Source of the DNA: JANMEX01 sp031423755 | GTDB taxonomy: Bacteria; Pseudomonadota; Alphaproteobacteria; Rhizobiales; Rhizobiaceae | DNA: 7,438 nucleotides | Assembly: GCA_031423755.1 (NCBI GenBank) | Contig: JANPGC010000246.1 | Location: 1-7,438 of the forward strand | Direction of reading: 5' to 3' | Shown here: in pieces, positions 6,573 to 7,438 of the stretch | Position numbering within the stretch: the stretch's first letter is position 1 | How the letters are laid out: the number at the start of each line of letters is the position of its first letter | Translations under genes and position numbers: made by a program | Notes under the pieces: generated by a model | What the model was told of the DNA's origin: nothing | Seen by the model: the letters and a program-made list of their open reading frames with translations, nothing else | The model's database searches: none

Positions 6573-7438
6573 TCAATTCGTTTGACTGCTATGCCTGGAC
6601 TTGAAGGCTGCCCACTCGTCGCGCAATTGGGCGACACGCGTGCGGCTGACCGGAACCGTGCGCCGGATCGAGGAATCGAGTTCGGCCAAAGCGGCATCGC
6701 CTGCTTTCTTGACACGAACGATATGGCTCAAATTTACAATGTAACTGCGGTGGGTGCGAAAAAACCGGCCTGTCTGCAGCCGCTCGTCTACTTCACTGAT
6801 TGACAAGGGGCAGAACAGGTCATCGCTGCCGTTGAAGACAAATGTGTAATGCCCATTGGCATGGACTGAGACGATGTCGCTTGCCGAAATGTGGAACTGG
6901 TGACCGCTTTTTTCGATGGGAAGCAAAACGGCGCTGTCACTGCCGGATACCGTTTCAGGCAAGCCCATATCCATCGTGGCCTTGGGGACGAAATCAGTCT
7001 GTATTCCTGATGGCGCCGCAGGCGCGCTCAGGTCATTCCACTTCTGGTCAACCGCTGGTCCCTGCTGTTCGCGCGGAATCAGGGCGAGCATGAAAATGCC
7101 GGAAATCGAAAATGCCATCACGCTGACAATCATCGCGAGAATATCGCTGGAGATCAGCGCCTCTGCTGGGATCGGCACAGGCATGAAATGCAGGGTCGTT
7201 CCCGCCATCGCCATATAATGCATGCCGGATACAGCAAGGCCGAACATGATCGCGCCGACAAAATTCGGAAACCGGGTACTGGCCAGAAAAGCGAGCCAAA
7301 GTGCAAGGCCTGAAGCTGCAATGGCAATCAGTACGCTCACGGCAACGTAGCGATAGTCATGCTCCATGTGCGCACTGGAATGCAGAGCCATCATGCCGAC
7401 ATAGTGCATGGTGGCGATGCCCAAACCCATGAACAAGG
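6573..7438 (-). CDS. coxC: CoxC-like MHYT-LytTR membrane-bound transcriptional regulator (5' truncated)
   Basis: The frame is open to the right edge, and the first codon seen is an internal TTG, so the N-terminus is missing; 287 codons are visible. The N-terminal half is part of an MHYT sensor domain: helices at about 3-20, 30-53, 60-82 and 98-120, with motifs GIATMHYVGM (6-15) and GLAVSGMHYMAM (66-77). MHYT domains normally have three such motifs, so the first lies outside the window. A Pro/Ala-rich linker (121-168) leads to a cytoplasmic LytTR DNA-binding domain (about 170-275) with FFRTHRSYIVNLSHI (225-239) and VPVSRTRVAQLR (261-272). MHYT domains are proposed to bind a metal and sense CO, O2 or NO. 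In Oligotropha, CoxC and CoxH share this architecture, and CoxC precedes coxM as here. The stop is TGA (6573-6575), with a 182-bp gap before coxM. Confidence 0.88.
   Translation of the reverse strand, partial: LFMGLGIATMHYVGMMALHSSAHMEHDYRYVAVSVLIAIAASGLALWLAFLASTRFPNFVGAIMFGLAVSGMHYMAMAGTTLHFMPVPIPAEALISSDILAMIVSVMAFSISGIFMLALIPREQQGPAVDQKWNDLSAPAAPSGIQTDFVPKATMDMGLPETVSGSDSAVLLPIEKSGHQFHISASDIVSVHANGHYTFVFNGSDDLFCPLSISEVDERLQTGRFFRTHRSYIVNLSHIVRVKKAGDAALAELDSSIRRTVPVSRTRVAQLRDEWAAFKSRHSSQTN

Noticed and set aside
6574..6581. CAATTCGT on the plus strand, an inverted partial copy of the repeat box
   Set aside because: It overlaps the coxC stop codon, matches only 8 of 10 positions, is in opposite orientation and is out of the 19-bp register, so chance is the simpler explanation.
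6357..6803. Plus-strand open frame spanning the coxC-coxM gap
   Set aside because: It overlaps the 5' end of coxM, the repeat region and the LytTR-coding end of coxC in antisense, and its product has no recognisable motif.

Overview
The window is most of an aerobic carbon monoxide dehydrogenase (cox) gene cluster, with every gene on the minus strand. Transcription therefore runs from right (7438) to left (1). The order coxC - coxM - coxS - coxL - coxD - coxE - coxF matches the clustered cox genes known from Oligotropha carboxidovorans and other alphaproteobacterial carboxidotrophs. Gene order, exact subunit lengths (809/288/166 residues) and moderately high GC point to an alphaproteobacterium, probably Hyphomicrobiales. 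The genus cannot be fixed from the sequence alone.

Layout in transcription order. At 7438-6573 lies the 3' part of a membrane-bound MHYT-LytTR regulator (CoxC-like), cut by the window edge. At 6572-6391 is a 182-bp non-coding gap holding three 10-bp direct repeats at an exact 19-bp period and a small dyad. This is the obvious control region for the structural genes. At 6390-2588 are coxM (FAD), coxS (two [2Fe-2S]) and coxL (Mo/Cu). The CoxL active-site loop reads AYRCSFR, with the Cys at residue 388. This is the form I signature of a true CO dehydrogenase, not of the related AYRGAGR (form II) proteins. At 2570-1 are coxD (MoxR-type AAA+ ATPase), coxE (von Willebrand A domain protein) and the first 164 codons of coxF (XdhC family), which runs off the left edge.

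How they work together. CoxMSL oxidises CO with water to CO2, passing electrons from the Mo-S-Cu centre through the two iron-sulphur clusters to FAD and then to the respiratory chain. CoxD, CoxE and CoxF are maturation factors that sulphurate and load copper into the [CuSMoO2] centre of the apo-enzyme. CoxC is the likely membrane-bound gas or redox sensor whose LytTR domain could act on the repeats just downstream of its own gene. Genes coxM to coxF are packed with gaps of 17 nt or less or with a 4-nt overlap, so they look like one transcription and translation unit.

Most of the window is a well-characterised system. The part most worth a second look is the control region, with its 19-bp-period repeats between coxC and coxM. 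I saw no RNA genes, mobile elements, CRISPR arrays or gene-free stretches longer than about 180 bp.
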